Positions 8,101 through 15,288 of a stretch of DNA of 37,540 nucleotides are shown piece by piece. Each line of letters begins with the position of its first letter. The first letter of the stretch is position 1. The translations under genes were made by a program, and so were the position numbers. Origin of the DNA: an uncultured Ruminococcus sp. (GTDB lineage Bacteria > Bacillota > Clostridia > Oscillospirales > CAG-272); the NCBI GenBank assembly GCA_902761695.1, contig CACWLT010000017.1, positions 1 through 37,540 of the forward strand. The letters are read 5' to 3'. The notes beneath the pieces were generated by a model. That model was not told the origin of the DNA and did no database searches. It saw only the letters and a list, made by a program, of their open reading frames with translations.

Positions 8101-9219
8101 TCACTCGTTCAGTTCATTGAAGTAGGCCTTGGCGGGGGACTGGGCTTCGAAGGGGATTTCGCCGTTTTCGGCGGATTTGAGGTACTCGCGGTAATAGGCG
8201 GAGAAGACGTCGCCGTAGGGAACGGAGCCGGAGATGGGATCATAGACGGGTTCGGTTTTAGTGACGGGTCCGTCCGCGCCTTCTCCCTCGGATCCGGGAC
8301 CCCGGCCTTCCCCGTCTCCTCCGGGCATATCTCCGGGCATATTTCCCGGCATGTCCCCGGGCATGAGCCCCTCGCCTTCCCCGCCCTCTTCGCCGGGCAT
8401 GAGCATCTCCATTTCCATGCCGGGCTCGCCCTCGCCCTCTTCGCCCTCCCCGGCTTCCTCTTCCTCCATGAGCATGCGCTTGGCCTCCTCCAGCACATCC
8501 AGCATCTCGTTCATGGCGCCCCGGGAGGCCTCGCCGTTTCTGGCCGCGTCCTTGGCCGCCTCCTCGGCCCGGTTGATCTCTCCCAGGGCCTGCAGGACGC
8601 TGTCGGAATTTTCGAGCGCGTCTATGAGGCTGTCCATTTCCTTAGCCAGGGCCTCCTCGCCCATGGTCTCCAGCCGCTGCCGTTCATCCCGGAGCATATC
8701 CAGCATGTCCTGCCAGACCTGTTCCATGGGATCCGGCTCCCGGGCGAACCACGCGGCGGGGACGAAGGCGCTCCCGACGGCCAGAACGAGGGCCAGGAGG
8801 CACAGGACAGCGGACAGGAGGCTCACCGCGCCCCGCAGCCGTTTTTTCTCCGCGCCCGCCAGCGAATCCAGGGCGTCCTGTCTCTGCATGGCGGCGAGGC
8901 CGGAGTAATCATAGCGCAGGGCAAGCATGGTGGAGGTCCGCTCCTTCAGTCCCAGCGCGTCGACCCGTCTCGCTGCCTCCCGCTCGTCCGGAAAGGTGAG
9001 GATCAGGCGGAGAAAGAAGGCCGTCAGTCCGACTCCGGCTGCGATGTACAGCGGGATGCGCGTGTTGCCGTTCTGAGCGATTTTGAATCCCAGGGTGACA
9101 GCCGCGAAGGCAAATCCGCCGGCGGTCAGTCCCGTGACGAGGGAAGACAGGACGGCGAAAAGGGCCAGCCTTCTTCGATAGGGCCGGACCGCCGCAGACA
9201 GGGGATCGGAACGGATCAT
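8101..9219 (-). CDS. Membrane protein with acidic low-complexity tail, MoxR cluster
   Basis: 372 residues, not assigned to a named family. Two N-terminal helices (about 18-42 and 55-72) and a third (about 130-155) are followed by an alpha-helical, charged segment (about 165-255) that is probably a coiled coil. A striking E/G/M/P-rich tract contains MPGDMPGNMPGDMPGG. The C-terminal 50 residues look folded (YDPISGSVPYGDVFSAYYREY). Similar helical membrane proteins head MoxR/DUF58/VWA clusters in other bacteria, and the position here fits that. The start ATG 9219 has GGAGG five bases upstream and a promoter 40 bases upstream, so this is probably the first gene of the operon ending with the rhomboid. 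Its function is unknown. Confidence 0.8.
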   Translation of the reverse strand: MIRSDPLSAAVRPYRRRLALFAVLSSLVTGLTAGGFAFAAVTLGFKIAQNGNTRIPLYIAAGVGLTAFFLRLILTFPDEREAARRVDALGLKERTSTMLALRYDYSGLAAMQRQDALDSLAGAEKKRLRGAVSLLSAVLCLLALVLAVGSAFVPAAWFAREPDPMEQVWQDMLDMLRDERQRLETMGEEALAKEMDSLIDALENSDSVLQALGEINRAEEAAKDAARNGEASRGAMNEMLDVLEEAKRMLMEEEEAGEGEEGEGEPGMEMEMLMPGEEGGEGEGLMPGDMPGNMPGDMPGGDGEGRGPGSEGEGADGPVTKTEPVYDPISGSVPYGDVFSAYYREYLKSAENGEIPFEAQSPAKAYFNELNE

Positions 9220-9255
9220 GGCGTCCTCCGGGTAAACATACTTTTTCTGCGCATG

Positions 9256-9290
9256 ATTATACCATACGCTTTTGAAATTCTGTTTTTAAA
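9256..9290 (-). promoter_or_regulatory. Promoter of the MoxR/DUF58/VWA operon
   Basis: The minus strand reads TATGG-TATAAT, with the -10 at 9256-9261 and extended-10 TGG directly before it. No good -35 hexamer sits 17 bases upstream, so recognition probably relies on the extended -10. It lies between the thioesterase terminator and the first gene of the cluster. Confidence 0.65.
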
Positions 9291-9391
9291 AACGTAAATT
9301 GCGTGAAAACATTTCCGGCGGATTTATGAAGGGAAACCTGCTTTTCTGCCCGCCGCTTCCCATGCGGATCCGCCCGGATGCGGAGACAAGG

Positions 9392-9423
9392 AAAAAGCGG
9401 GGACACACGGACTGCGCTCCCGC
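9392..9423 (-). terminator. Rho-independent terminator of the ECF operon
   Basis: Reading the minus strand, GCGGG and CCCGC enclose an inner five-pair stem (one mismatch, two G-T pairs), and TTTTT follows directly. It begins 24 bases after the thioesterase stop codon. Confidence 0.7.
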
Positions 9424-9446
9424 CTTGATTATATGGTTGTTTCCCG

Positions 9447-9866
9447 TCAGCCTTTATAGCCGGTGCCGGTGAAGAGGGCGATTTTGCGGCCGGTATCGTC
9501 GGTGACGGTGACCTGATACACGCAGACGGTGCGGCCGTCCCTGACGCAGGCTGACTCGGCGATGAGTCTTGTGCCCTTTGCCGCGCTGAGGAACTGGACG
9601 GTCACGTCGATGGCCGCGGTGCCCTCATGGACGTTATTGGAGGACACGGCGAAGGCGAAGTCCGCCAGGGTGAAGATGATCCCGCCCATGACGCCGCCCA
9701 GAGCGTTGCGATGGCTGTCGGTCAGGTCCACGTGGCAGACGCATCCGTCCTCCGTCAGCGCATCCAGCCGGACGCCGTTTTCCGTTGCGAACCGGTCGTT
9801 CTGAAAATACGCCCGGGCCTCTTCCGCTGATGCGAATCGTTTCATTCCGTTTGCTTTCCTTTCCAT
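9447..9866 (-). CDS. PaaI-like hotdog thioesterase
   Basis: 139 residues of the single-hotdog 4HBT/PaaI family. The signature HRNALGGVMGGIIFTLADFAF (from about residue 52) holds the conserved Asn and the catalytic-region GG...LAD. It is followed by TVQFLSAAKGTRLIAES, the usual central strand. Such enzymes hydrolyse acyl- or aryl-CoA thioesters in the cytoplasm. It follows ecfT by 25 bases and precedes a terminator, so it is the last gene of the tryptophan-uptake operon. A link to aromatic acyl-CoA would fit that setting but is inference. ATG 9866 (GAGGAAGG 12 bases upstream) and ATG 9845 (AAAGGA upstream) are both possible starts. Confidence 0.85.
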   Translation of the reverse strand: MERKANGMKRFASAEEARAYFQNDRFATENGVRLDALTEDGCVCHVDLTDSHRNALGGVMGGIIFTLADFAFAVSSNNVHEGTAAIDVTVQFLSAAKGTRLIAESACVRDGRTVCVYQVTVTDDTGRKIALFTGTGYKG

Positions 9867-9891
9867 ATCTGCGTATACCTTCCTCGTTCCC

Positions 9892-10641
9892 TCACGGAAT
9901 CAGGGCCGCGCCGGTGATCAGGGCCGCTGAAATCAGGACCGCCGCCAGATCGACGAGGCCGAAGCCGTACTTTTTGTATCCGGAAGCCCGGGTCCGGAGA
10001 TTGAAGCCCCGCACCTCCGCCGCCGTAGCCGTGGCCCCGGTCCGCCGGATCGAGGAGATCAGCAGCGGGACGCAGAGGGGCAGGATCAGGCCCAGCTTTT
10101 TGAAGATGTTCTTCGTATCGAACTCCACGCCCCGGGCCGTCTGCGCCTCCATGATCCCGCTCATCTCCTCCATGAACTGGGGGATGAACCGGATGGCGGT
10201 GGTCAGGGTGAAGGCGTAGGCGTAGGGCACATGGAGGACCTGCACCAGAGCCCCGGCGATATCCGAGACCCGGGTGACGGTCAGCACCAGGGCAAGGGGC
10301 AGGCACACCGCCAGAAGCCGCAGCACCACCCCCGCCGCCGTGGAAAGACCCTCGTCCGTGACGATCCATAAGAGCCGATTCCCCCGCCGCACGAACAGCG
10401 CCTGCAGGACGAAGAGGAACAGGGACACCTTGAACAGTCCCCGGAAAATGGCGAGCGCCTTCCGGAACGCCCCCGCCGCGACGCCGATCATCAGATCGAA
10501 GAGGATGAGGGCGAGCAGAACAAAGAGATTGTCCGTCAGAAACGCCGCGACGCAGACGCTGAGGGTCAGGGCGATTTTCGTGACGGGGTTCATGCGGTGC
10601 AGCGGGGAATTGCCCGGCACGTACTGAAAGAGATCCGTCAT
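9892..10641 (-). CDS. ecfT: ECF transporter transmembrane component EcfT
   Basis: 249 residues with an N-terminal PGNSPLHRMNPVTKI segment and several hydrophobic helices. The coupling helices carry the two EcfT motifs: TARG in EAQTARGVEF (about 165-174) and a variant VRG in AAEVRGFN (about 208-215; the usual form is A-R-G). EcfT is the membrane scaffold through which ATP hydrolysis by the two ATPases drives the S component. It overlaps ecfA2 by four bases (ATGA), so the two are translationally coupled. By family and context it serves the TrpP-like S component encoded at the head of the operon. Confidence 0.93.
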   Translation of the reverse strand: MTDLFQYVPGNSPLHRMNPVTKIALTLSVCVAAFLTDNLFVLLALILFDLMIGVAAGAFRKALAIFRGLFKVSLFLFVLQALFVRRGNRLLWIVTDEGLSTAAGVVLRLLAVCLPLALVLTVTRVSDIAGALVQVLHVPYAYAFTLTTAIRFIPQFMEEMSGIMEAQTARGVEFDTKNIFKKLGLILPLCVPLLISSIRRTGATATAAEVRGFNLRTRASGYKKYGFGLVDLAAVLISAALITGAALIP

Positions 10642-11462
10642 GCGCCGCGCCTCCTTTCCGCCTTCGCCGCCACAAGGGAGGAGAGTGTCTCCGCGTCGTC
10701 GGCCTCACGGAATCCCTCCCCCAGCTCCCCCGCGATCCGTATGATCTGGGGCGGCAGGAGGGAGGCCTTTTTCATCAATGCCTCGTCCCGGAAGATCTCC
10801 CGGACCGGGCCGTCCGCCAGCAGCCTTCCCCCGGCCATGACCAGGGCGCGGCGGGCGTAGTCCAGGACCACCTCCATATCGTGGCACACCATGACGACGG
10901 TGGTGCCCTCTTCTTCGTTGAGCTGCCGGATAAAGTCCATGATCCGGGTGCACTCCCGGTAGTCCAGGCCCGTGGTGGGCTCGTCCAGGATCAGCACGGC
11001 GGGGGACGGCGCCAGGGTGGAGGCCAGGGCAACCTGCTGTCTCTGTCCCCGGCTCAGGGCGAAGGGATCCTCGTCCCCGGTGAAGCCGAAGCGCTCCAGC
11101 AGCTCATCGGTCCTCGTCCTGATCTTATCCTCCTCCCGCCTGCCCCAGACGGCCCGCAGTCCGAAGGCGATCTCCTCCCGGACGGTGTTCCGGCAGATCT
11201 GGCGGTCCGGGTTCTGGAAGAGGAAGCCCACCTGCGCCGCCCGTTCGCTGACTCTGGATTTCGCGGTGTCCAGCCCGTTGACGGTCATCTTTCCCTCCGT
11301 GGGCTTCAGCAGTCCGTCGATGAGCTTGACGGTGGTGGTCTTCCCCGCGCCGTTCTCGCCCAGGATGGCGGCAAACTCCCCCTTTTCGATATGGAAGGAC
11401 AGGCCCGCCACGGTCTGCGCGTTGCCCGGATAGCTGTAGCTTACGTTCTCCGCACGAATCAT
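10638..11462 (-). CDS. ecfA2: ECF transporter ATPase EcfA2
   Basis: 274 residues. Walker A GENGAGKT (35-42), Q-loop FQNPDRQ (82-88), signature LSRGQ (136-140), Walker B LILDEPT (157-163) and the switch His in VMVCHD. FQNPD and the C-terminal extension after about residue 215 match ECF ATPases. The signature has Arg in place of the usual first Gly (LSGGQ); partner domains in ECF dimers do vary here. It overlaps both neighbours by four bases (ATGA). Confidence 0.92.
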   Translation of the reverse strand: MIRAENVSYSYPGNAQTVAGLSFHIEKGEFAAILGENGAGKTTTVKLIDGLLKPTEGKMTVNGLDTAKSRVSERAAQVGFLFQNPDRQICRNTVREEIAFGLRAVWGRREEDKIRTRTDELLERFGFTGDEDPFALSRGQRQQVALASTLAPSPAVLILDEPTTGLDYRECTRIMDFIRQLNEEEGTTVVMVCHDMEVVLDYARRALVMAGGRLLADGPVREIFRDEALMKKASLLPPQIIRIAGELGEGFREADDAETLSSLVAAKAERRRGA

Positions 11463-12298
11463 CCCATCACCCTCCTTGCCGCCTCCACGGCCTCCTCCGC
11501 GCTGACGCAGACCGGAACCTCCGTCCCCGTCTTCTCCGCGAGGAGGGAGGAAAACAGCGCCGCCCGGGGGCAGTTGACGCCGATCCGCTCCAAAAGAGGG
11601 ATGTCCGAGAGGACCCCGCGCACCGGCCCCTCCTTCACGATCTCCCCGTCGTTCAGCACGGCCAGCCGGTCGGCGAATTCCGAGAGCAGCATGATCTTCT
11701 GTTCCACCACCACCACGGTCATGCCGTGCTCCCGGTTGAGGGTTCGCAGCAGGGTGAAGATCTGGCGGCTGCTGAAGGGGTCCAGCTCTCCCGTGGGCTC
11801 GTCCAGCACCAGGATCTGCGGCCGCAGGGCGACGAGAGAGGCGATGGCCACCTTCTGCCGCTGCCCGCCGGACAGGGAGGCGATGGTTCTTTCCCTGAGG
11901 GAGGAGATGCCCACCTGCTCGAGAGCCGCGGTCAGCCTGTCCCCGATCTCCTCATGGGGGACGCCGAAGTTCTCCAGCCCGTAGAGGATCTCGTCCTCCA
12001 CCACGGAGGAGATGATCTGGCTGTCCACGTCCTGGAAGACCGTCCCCACCAGCCGGGAGAGGTCCGTCAGCCGGTTGTCCGCCGTATCGAGACCGCCCAC
12101 CCGGACCGCGCCGTAAAAATCCCCGGGGAAGGCATGGGGAATGATGCCGCTCATGCAGTGGAGGAGGGTGGTTTTGCCCGCCCCCGCCGGACCGATGATG
12201 CCGAGGAAAGCTCCGTCCGGAACGGTGAGGTTCACGTCCCGGAGGGCATCTCTTTCGGAGACTTCATACCGGAAGGTCAGAGATTGCACTTCAATCAT
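11459..12298 (-). CDS. ecfA1: ECF transporter ATPase EcfA1
   Basis: 279 residues. Walker A GPAGAGKT (36-43), Q-loop TVFQDVDSQ (86-94), signature LSGGQ (142-146), Walker B LVLDEPTGELD (163-173). The switch histidine position reads VVVEQK, so Gln or Glu replaces His here. Together with EcfA2 it forms the heterodimeric motor of an ECF importer. The start ATG 12298 has AGGAG seven bases upstream. The upstream gene of the same operon (TrpP-like S component) is 881 bases away, and the whole space is filled by repeat copies B and C plus extra hairpins. Confidence 0.92.
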   Translation of the reverse strand: MIEVQSLTFRYEVSERDALRDVNLTVPDGAFLGIIGPAGAGKTTLLHCMSGIIPHAFPGDFYGAVRVGGLDTADNRLTDLSRLVGTVFQDVDSQIISSVVEDEILYGLENFGVPHEEIGDRLTAALEQVGISSLRERTIASLSGGQRQKVAIASLVALRPQILVLDEPTGELDPFSSRQIFTLLRTLNREHGMTVVVVEQKIMLLSEFADRLAVLNDGEIVKEGPVRGVLSDIPLLERIGVNCPRAALFSSLLAEKTGTEVPVCVSAEEAVEAARRVMG

Positions 12299-12439
12299 AA
12301 AACGCTCCTGCGAAGGTAGGAAACGCTTCGCGTTTCCAGAATAATGCCCCTGCGCGGGGCGGGCGGCACAGGGGACACCATCTCATGGCCGACTGAGTTC
12401 ACGAAGTGAACTCGGGTGCCCACCTGTGCGGTGTCCCCG

Positions 12440-12480
12440 GAAGAATGCTCTGCATTCTTCTGGAGTTGCTTCGCAACTCC
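12440..12480 (+). repeat. Two-hairpin cassette, first insertion in copy B
   Basis: Hairpins GAAGAATGC/GCATTCTTC (12440-12460) and GGAGTTGC/GCAACTCC (12462-12480), each with a 3-base loop. Copies A, E and F have no cassette at this point and read directly from GGGTCCCCC into TTGGCC. Confidence 0.85.
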
Positions 12481-12553
12481 GTTGGCCGGGGAGCATAATC
12501 TTTGCTGCTCACGTCTGTATCGAAAATCGATTGTTCATCCCATGTCCTCGCCT

Positions 12554-12594
12554 GAAGAATGCTCTGCATTCTTCGGGAGTTGCTCCGCAACTCC
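12554..12594 (+). repeat. Two-hairpin cassette, second insertion in copy B
   Basis: The same two hairpins again (12554-12574 and 12576-12594), now after TCCTCGCC. Copies E and F carry the cassette at this same place; copy D reads straight through (TCCTCGCGCGGACCAC). Confidence 0.85.
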
Positions 12595-12802
12595 GGCGAA
12601 CCACGGTGCGTCAGCCGTAACATGCGTGAAAATCCGTCAGAGACGTCTTTTCACGGTTTCCTCGGGGACCTCGGAAACAGCGATCGAAACGCGCATTGGA
12701 TTATGAGGGCTGGCAATAAAGGTAAGCTGTTCTCTTTGCAGACTTGCTTTATTCTCGCGAGGCTGATCTTTCAGTTTCGTCTTCTCTACAACGCGACCGT
12801 GT

Positions 12803-13048
12803 AATGGAAGCGCGTTTTGATCTCCGGATTATTCAGCTTCCGAATCGGGCCCGCGCCATCGATGGCGTCATGTTTCGCCGCGAAGCGTGGGTTACACGGT
12901 CGAGGTTGAATAAAGGGTCGTGCTGTCGCCTTATGCCATATGGCCAAGGGGGACCCTCGGGGGAGGGGCACCTTCGGCCAGAGATGGTGTCCCTCCCCCG
13001 CGCCTGTCCCGCGTAGGGACATAAAATCCGGAAACGCGAAGCGTTTCC
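12803..13048 (-). repeat. Dispersed hairpin repeat, divergent inverted copy C
   Basis: Same family, opposite orientation to copy B, so B and C are tail to tail. Read on the minus strand it starts with GGAAACGC/GCGTTTCC (13030-13048), then GTCCC/GGGAC, then a long stem whose outer part is CGGGGGAG/CTCCCCCG, and CTTGGCC. The 3' half has diverged: the usual GTGAAAT stem is replaced by CGCCATCGATGGCG, and the end reads GATCAAAACGCGC. About 100 bases between B and C (12697-12802) show no recognisable gene. Confidence 0.7.
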
Positions 13049-13056
13049 TACCTTCC

Positions 13057-13139
13057 CGCAGTCCGCAGACTGCGTTCCCTTCTTGAAGTTCAGGCTGAAC
13101 TTCATCCTTCTCCGCCGGGAGGTCAGGAATGACCTCCCG
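13057..13139. repeat. Cluster of three unrelated short perfect hairpins
   Basis: CGCAGTC/GACTGCG (13057-13074), GAAGTTCA/TGAACTTC (13085-13103) and CGGGAGGTCA/TGACCTCCCG (13116-13139, GGAA loop). They lie between repeat copy C and the end of the TrpP-like gene. Each is a perfect stem with a 3-4 base loop like those inside the repeats, but the arm sequences are different. None has a T-run, so they are not ordinary terminators. Confidence 0.8.
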
Positions 13140-13179
13140 AGCTGATTCAGAGGGGCGGGGATCTGTAAGGGCGGAGCCT

Positions 13180-13719
13180 TTACTTCCGCAGTACGCGGCG
13201 GAGGGGGAAGTACAGGATCTGCACGAGGACCATGTTGATGAGGGCGGTGCAGAGGACGATGGGGATATAGGCAACAAGTCCTTCCGTCGTGGCTTTCACA
13301 AAGGCGAAGAGGCAGACGGTATAGGTGCCGCCGGACAGCACGGTGGATACAAAGGCGGCGATCATGGGATTCGCGTCAAACTTGCCGAACTTCATGGGCA
13401 CGTTGATCAGGATACCCATGGCCACGCCGCCCACCAGCTCGGAAATCAGGTTGAGCCACGGCGTTCCGGGGAGGAACTGGCAGATGGCTCCGGCCAGCAG
13501 TCCGATGATCGCGCTCTGATAGAGCTTCGGGCGGGTCAGCAGGATGGCGAGGCAATAGGAGGCGATGACGAAATTCGGCTTCATGCCGAAGAAGTTGACG
13601 ACGCTGCCCACCACCAGCTTCAGCACGGCCCCCGCCGCCAGAAGCACGGCCACCACGATCAGATCCTGAATGGAGAAGCCCTTCTTCTCCTCGACGGTTA
13701 CGGTTCTCTTCTCTGCCAT
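13180..13719 (-). CDS. trpP: TrpP-like ECF substrate-binding (S) component, tryptophan
   Basis: 179 residues, five or six hydrophobic helices, and a soluble N-terminal 18 residues. It resembles the TrpP/YhaG family: AVLKLVVGSVVNFFGMKPNF, CLAILL, GTPWLN, and a basic C terminus. S components bind the substrate at the membrane and dock on EcfT/EcfA. The tryptophan assignment rests mainly on the T-box leader with a UGG specifier upstream, supported by family likeness. Start ATG 13719 (MAEKRTVT) has GGAGAG seven bases upstream; a longer reading frame to 13839 would run into the leader terminator and is rejected. The ECF ATPase genes follow after repeats B and C. Confidence 0.85.
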   Translation of the reverse strand: MAEKRTVTVEEKKGFSIQDLIVVAVLLAAGAVLKLVVGSVVNFFGMKPNFVIASYCLAILLTRPKLYQSAIIGLLAGAICQFLPGTPWLNLISELVGGVAMGILINVPMKFGKFDANPMIAAFVSTVLSGGTYTVCLFAFVKATTEGLVAYIPIVLCTALINMVLVQILYFPLRRVLRK

Positions 13720-13819
13720 GACAAACTCTCCTTTCCGCTTTGCGGATGTAAAATGATTTGATGGTTTCCGGGACAGAGAAGTCGGTTCATACAGATTCCG
13801 ATCCGAACGGAATTTGTAT

Positions 13820-13855
13820 AAAAAAACCTGCCCCAACAAAAGCTGCTGGGACAGG
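13820..13855 (-). terminator. T-box leader terminator
   Basis: On the minus strand CCTGTCCCAGCAG pairs with TTGGGGCAGG around a short loop, followed by TTTTTTT. It begins 14 bases after the T-box antiterminator sequence and is the off-state of the leader. Confidence 0.9.
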
Positions 13856-14098
13856 AGTCAAAGCTTGATCCTGCGGTGCCACCCGGCCTGACGTGAATTA
13901 CGTCCACTCAGTGCGTACCATCATACGCCGGATTTTGATGACGGAGATCCAGCTCCGGCTTCCATACAGGGATCTCTCGCGGGATCCGTTCCGGTCGCCC
14001 TCGGAAGTCCATTCGGCCCTGCTTCGCCTGCTGCGGTCACACCGTCCGCTGCTCTCTGGGAGGCTGTGTCAGAGCGTACTCACTCTTCCTCATCGGTT
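13820..14098 (-). promoter_or_regulatory. T-box riboswitch, Trp (UGG specifier)
   Basis: The leader has all T-box marks when read on the minus strand: stem I base GATGAGGAAGAGTGAGTACG, the CAGAGAG element with its distal loop, specifier GAA-TGG-AC with UGG at 14009-14011, antiterminator T-box GGGTGGCACCGC (13873-13884), and a terminator. The T-box UGGC would pair with the tRNA end GCCA; bacterial tRNA-Trp has G at position 73, which agrees with UGG. Uncharged tRNA-Trp should open the terminator and switch on tryptophan uptake. The leader is 280 bases and precedes the TrpP-like gene. Confidence 0.95.
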
Positions 14099-14104
14099 TA
14101 GCAC

Positions 14105-14133
14105 AGTATAGCACTGAAGAGGATTTTTGTCAA
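14105..14133 (-). promoter_or_regulatory. Promoter of the tryptophan ECF operon
   Basis: Perfect TTGACA (14128-14133), 17-base spacer, TATACT (14105-14110) with TGC extended -10. Strong promoters are usual upstream of attenuation leaders. Confidence 0.9.
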
Positions 14134-14208
14134 GAGGACAATTTGAGGAAAATTCGCCAAAATTGCATGCAAATCAACCCCGCCGTTTGTCCGTTCCGCG
14201 CAGAGGGT

Positions 14209-15267
14209 TCACCTGAGCAGGCCGTCGATGACCTCCTCGTACCGCTCCACCTGAGCGCCCACCACGGATTCTCCCACCAGATTGCCCTCCTTGTCCACGA
14301 AGAAGGTGGTGGGGAAGGCGTAGATGGGGAAGGAGGCGAAGATCCCCTCGTCCGGCACCAGCACCGGGAAGGTGATCCCGTTCTCCTCCATGACCGCGAT
14401 TCCGTCCTCGAGGCCCGTCCCGTCCCCGGCGTCATAGAGAATGCCGATGAGGGCGCAGTTCTTCTCCGCCAGCCGGCGGGACATTTCCTCCAGCTCCGGC
14501 AGCTCCGCCTTGCAGGGAGGACACCAGGAGGCCCAGACGTTGACCATGGTGATCTCGTTCTCCGCGAAGAGGGACGCGCTGTCATACGCCGTGCCGAAGA
14601 CGTCCTCCGTGGAGAAGGTCACGGTTCCCCCGCCGCCGGACGGCATGACCACGCTGCCCGCCTCCGGTTCGGTGAAGGTAAAGGTCCCGGCGTCGGAGAG
14701 CGTCTCCATGATCCGGTCCGCGATGGGGCCGATTTCGCCGTCGTAGCTGTGATTCATGCCCGTGAAGGCAGCCCGGTAGAAGGTCCATTCCCCCGCCCGG
14801 CCGATTTCCGTCAGGCTCTCGGGGTCGTCCCATCCGTCGCCGTTCAGCCACACGCGCAATTCGTCCTCCCCGCGCCCGCCGTCGATGCCGAACAGCAGCA
14901 CGGGATAGTTGGCCCGGTCGATCAGGTCGTAGATCTCCTCTTCGCTCATCCGCTCGATCTCCTCGTAGGCGGCGGGATAGAGGCCCACGTAGCCGTAGGA
15001 AATCCCCTCGTCCTCATACAGGGTGTCGGAGGGCTCCATGTAGAGCTTGTCCTCGTTGTCCCGGTATTCCGCCGGAACGGGGATGCTCACCCCGGCCATG
15101 GCAAGGGTCCAGACGTCCCCCGCCGCAGCATCCGGATCCCCGCCGGAGACCGTGCCGTTTCCGGAACCGGGGAGCGCGCCGGGATCGGCTCCCGCGCAGG
15201 CGGACAGGGACGGCAGAAGGAGGAGGGCCGCCAGAAGGACGCTCCACAGAACGCGAAAATGTCTCAT
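14209..15267 (-). CDS. TlpA/ResA-like thioredoxin-fold lipoprotein
   Basis: 352 residues. Lipoprotein signal with lipobox LSAC (Cys24). Residues about 50-200 form an unrecognised domain (lipoprotein-type, with SIPVPAEYRDNEDKLY). Residues about 215-352 are a thioredoxin fold of the TlpA type with the active site WCPPC (248-252) and the cis-Pro in AFPTTFF (Pro319). Such proteins act outside the membrane in disulfide reduction. It is the last gene of the gliding-type ABC operon, 21 bases after the DUF4340 gene. AAAGGA lies six bases before ATG 15267. The N-terminal domain plus TlpA fusion is worth a family search. Confidence 0.87.
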   Translation of the reverse strand: MRHFRVLWSVLLAALLLLPSLSACAGADPGALPGSGNGTVSGGDPDAAAGDVWTLAMAGVSIPVPAEYRDNEDKLYMEPSDTLYEDEGISYGYVGLYPAAYEEIERMSEEEIYDLIDRANYPVLLFGIDGGRGEDELRVWLNGDGWDDPESLTEIGRAGEWTFYRAAFTGMNHSYDGEIGPIADRIMETLSDAGTFTFTEPEAGSVVMPSGGGGTVTFSTEDVFGTAYDSASLFAENEITMVNVWASWCPPCKAELPELEEMSRRLAEKNCALIGILYDAGDGTGLEDGIAVMEENGITFPVLVPDEGIFASFPIYAFPTTFFVDKEGNLVGESVVGAQVERYEEVIDGLLR

Positions 15268-15288
15268 AGATATCCTTTCATGGTTGAC

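Larger units (their letters stand above)
12319..12696 (+). repeat. Dispersed hairpin repeat, copy B, with two cassette insertions
   Basis: Starts with the hairpin GGAAACGC/GCGTTTCC (12319-12337). Then come GCCCC/GGGGC (12346-12360) and the long stem GCACAGG (12366-12372) with CCTGTGC (12423-12429), enclosing GAGTTCAC/GTGAACTC. Later stems are GTGAAAA/TTTTCAC and GTTTCC/GGAAAC, and the copy ends in GATCGAAACGCGCAT. Two insertions of the same two-hairpin cassette enlarge this copy. GGGGACACC (12371-12379) can also pair perfectly with GGTGTCCCC (12430-12438), an alternative to the long stem. It is antisense to the tryptophan operon. Confidence 0.85.

Noticed and set aside
12416..12706. Small open frames within repeats B, E and F with a shared SPEECSAFFGSCSATP segment, and similar frames in A and D
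   Set aside because: The shared peptide is the translation of the hairpin cassette. Stem arms covary in ways that change the peptide, there is no ribosome site, and lengths differ between copies. They are likely to be annotated wrongly as hypothetical proteins.
14134..14208. Palindrome ATTTGCATGCAAAT after the TlpA-like gene as a terminator
   Set aside because: The stem has no GC-rich part and no room for a loop. It could be an operator, but nothing else supports that.
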